A DNA stretch of 19,151 nt from Patescibacteria group bacterium. GTDB lineage: Bacteria; Patescibacteriota; Patescibacteriia; UBA2591; UBA6264. Below the pieces are notes generated by a model. The model made no database searches. It saw nothing but the letters and a program-made list of their open reading frames with translations, and was not told where the DNA came from. A program made the position numbers and the translations under genes. Shown piece by piece: positions 18,866 to 19,151 of the stretch; position 1 is the stretch's first letter, and every line of letters begins with the position of its first letter. The stretch is taken from positions 1 through 19,151 of the forward strand of contig JAHIMV010000086.1 of the NCBI GenBank assembly GCA_018896315.1. The letters are read 5' to 3'.

Positions 18866-19151
18866 TTAAATTGTTACTTTGTGATAAATATATTCAGTAC
18901 GGTACTTTAACATCATGTAGATAATGTCACACAACCTTCTTTTAAGACAACGAAGGGCCTGGGTTTTAGTTTTCCCTTCTGATATTTTTCTTTGAAAATA
19001 TTCTTTAGCATACTGGCTGCCATATCTTCCAATTTGGGATAGAGCAATTCTGTGAACAGCTTTATTGAGTCTTCTATTCCCGGATTGAGATTTAAGATGT
19101 TTTCTGCTTTTTCCTGACGATTTTTCCTTGGGACAGAGGCCGGCATATTTA
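18866..19151 (-). CDS. IS110-family transposase, 3' end
   Basis: The 94 codons visible, open to the window edge, read YAGLCPKEKSSGKSRKH, then SGNRRLNKAVHRIALSQIG, a helical stretch, and KISEGKTKTQALRCLKRRL before the C-terminus. This is the Transposase_20 domain of IS110/IS1111 (IS116/IS902) enzymes: the AGL-x-P block, the SSG motif (a candidate for the conserved serine), the GNRRL-x-x-A helix and the GK-x-K-x-A-L-x-x-x-x-R-x-L-x-x-I-Y end are all present. These enzymes use a RuvC-like DEDD domain plus a serine, guided by a bridge RNA in characterised members. The RuvC part lies outside the window. A longer open frame on the same strand, offset by one base (18913-19146), is a shadow. Confidence 0.88.
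   Translation of the reverse strand, partial: KYAGLCPKEKSSGKSRKHLKSQSGNRRLNKAVHRIALSQIGRYGSQYAKEYFQRKISEGKTKTQALRCLKRRLCDIIYMMLKYRTEYIYHKVTI
18913..19151 (-). mobile_element. Right part of an IS110-family insertion sequence
   Basis: The transposase 3' end identifies an insertion sequence entering from the right. Its other boundary cannot be fixed: IS110 elements lack long terminal inverted repeats. The end must lie between the transposase stop (18866) and the abiEi promoter (18742), and probably includes the inverted repeat at 18826-18861. Coordinates given cover only the certain part. Confidence 0.6.

Noticed and set aside
18913..19146. A 77-codon minus-strand frame at the right edge
   Set aside because: It overlaps the IS110 transposase frame, which has unmistakable family motifs; this frame matches nothing and is its shadow.
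1..19151. tRNA or rRNA genes
   Set aside because: I saw no cloverleaf with a GTTCRA loop or rRNA-like GC-rich conserved tract on either strand.

Overview
The window is AT-rich bacterial DNA in which every confident gene lies on the minus strand, so it reads from high to low coordinates. Small compact genes, weak ribosome binding sites, standard stop-codon use and abundant short intergenic repeats suggest a candidate-phyla (Parcubacteria-like) genome. That placement is inference; no marker gene is present.

Region 1 (1-8570) is a row of mostly unrelated single-gene units: a DUF523 protein, a small membrane protein, an S51-type peptidase, a 2H phosphoesterase overlapping a PLP aminotransferase, a Maf pyrophosphatase, a small helical protein, a nitroreductase, a P-loop kinase-like protein, an uncharacterised 135-aa protein, a D-2-hydroxyacid dehydrogenase-like protein, a DUF3850/ASCH protein and an AbiU2-like HEPN protein. 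Most are preceded, in fixed orientation, by the same roughly 30-bp box (minus-strand core CCCGAAAATTTAATTGAG). A short palindrome often lies 10-40 nt further from the gene. This composite repeat runs into or supplies the 3' ends of at least two genes and is absent from the rest of the window.

Region 2 (8653-14962) is a tightly packed defence operon. In transcription order it holds a 75-aa small protein, an N6-adenine DNA methyltransferase (Eco57I/PglX-like), a SNF2-type helicase and an Mrr-type nuclease carrying a long coiled coil and two membrane helices. It resembles a minimal helicase-dependent restriction system. A fragment of radC lies just before it.

Region 3 (15247-19151) is more accessory DNA. 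It holds an AAA/DUF4143 ATPase with a near-leaderless, palindrome-embedded promoter. Upstream are a protein built of two 66-residue repeats behind three 10-bp iterons, a collapsed dinD remnant, and an AbiEi antitoxin with a dyad-rich promoter whose AbiEii toxin survives only as a C-terminal scrap. The window edge cuts the C-terminal third of an IS110-family transposase, which lies in a different frame from the longest open reading frame there. This turnover of defence genes beside an IS fits a mobile island.

One possible plus-strand transcription unit (5884-5975) combines a promoter, mutually exclusive hairpins and a T-run, and may be a small regulatory RNA.
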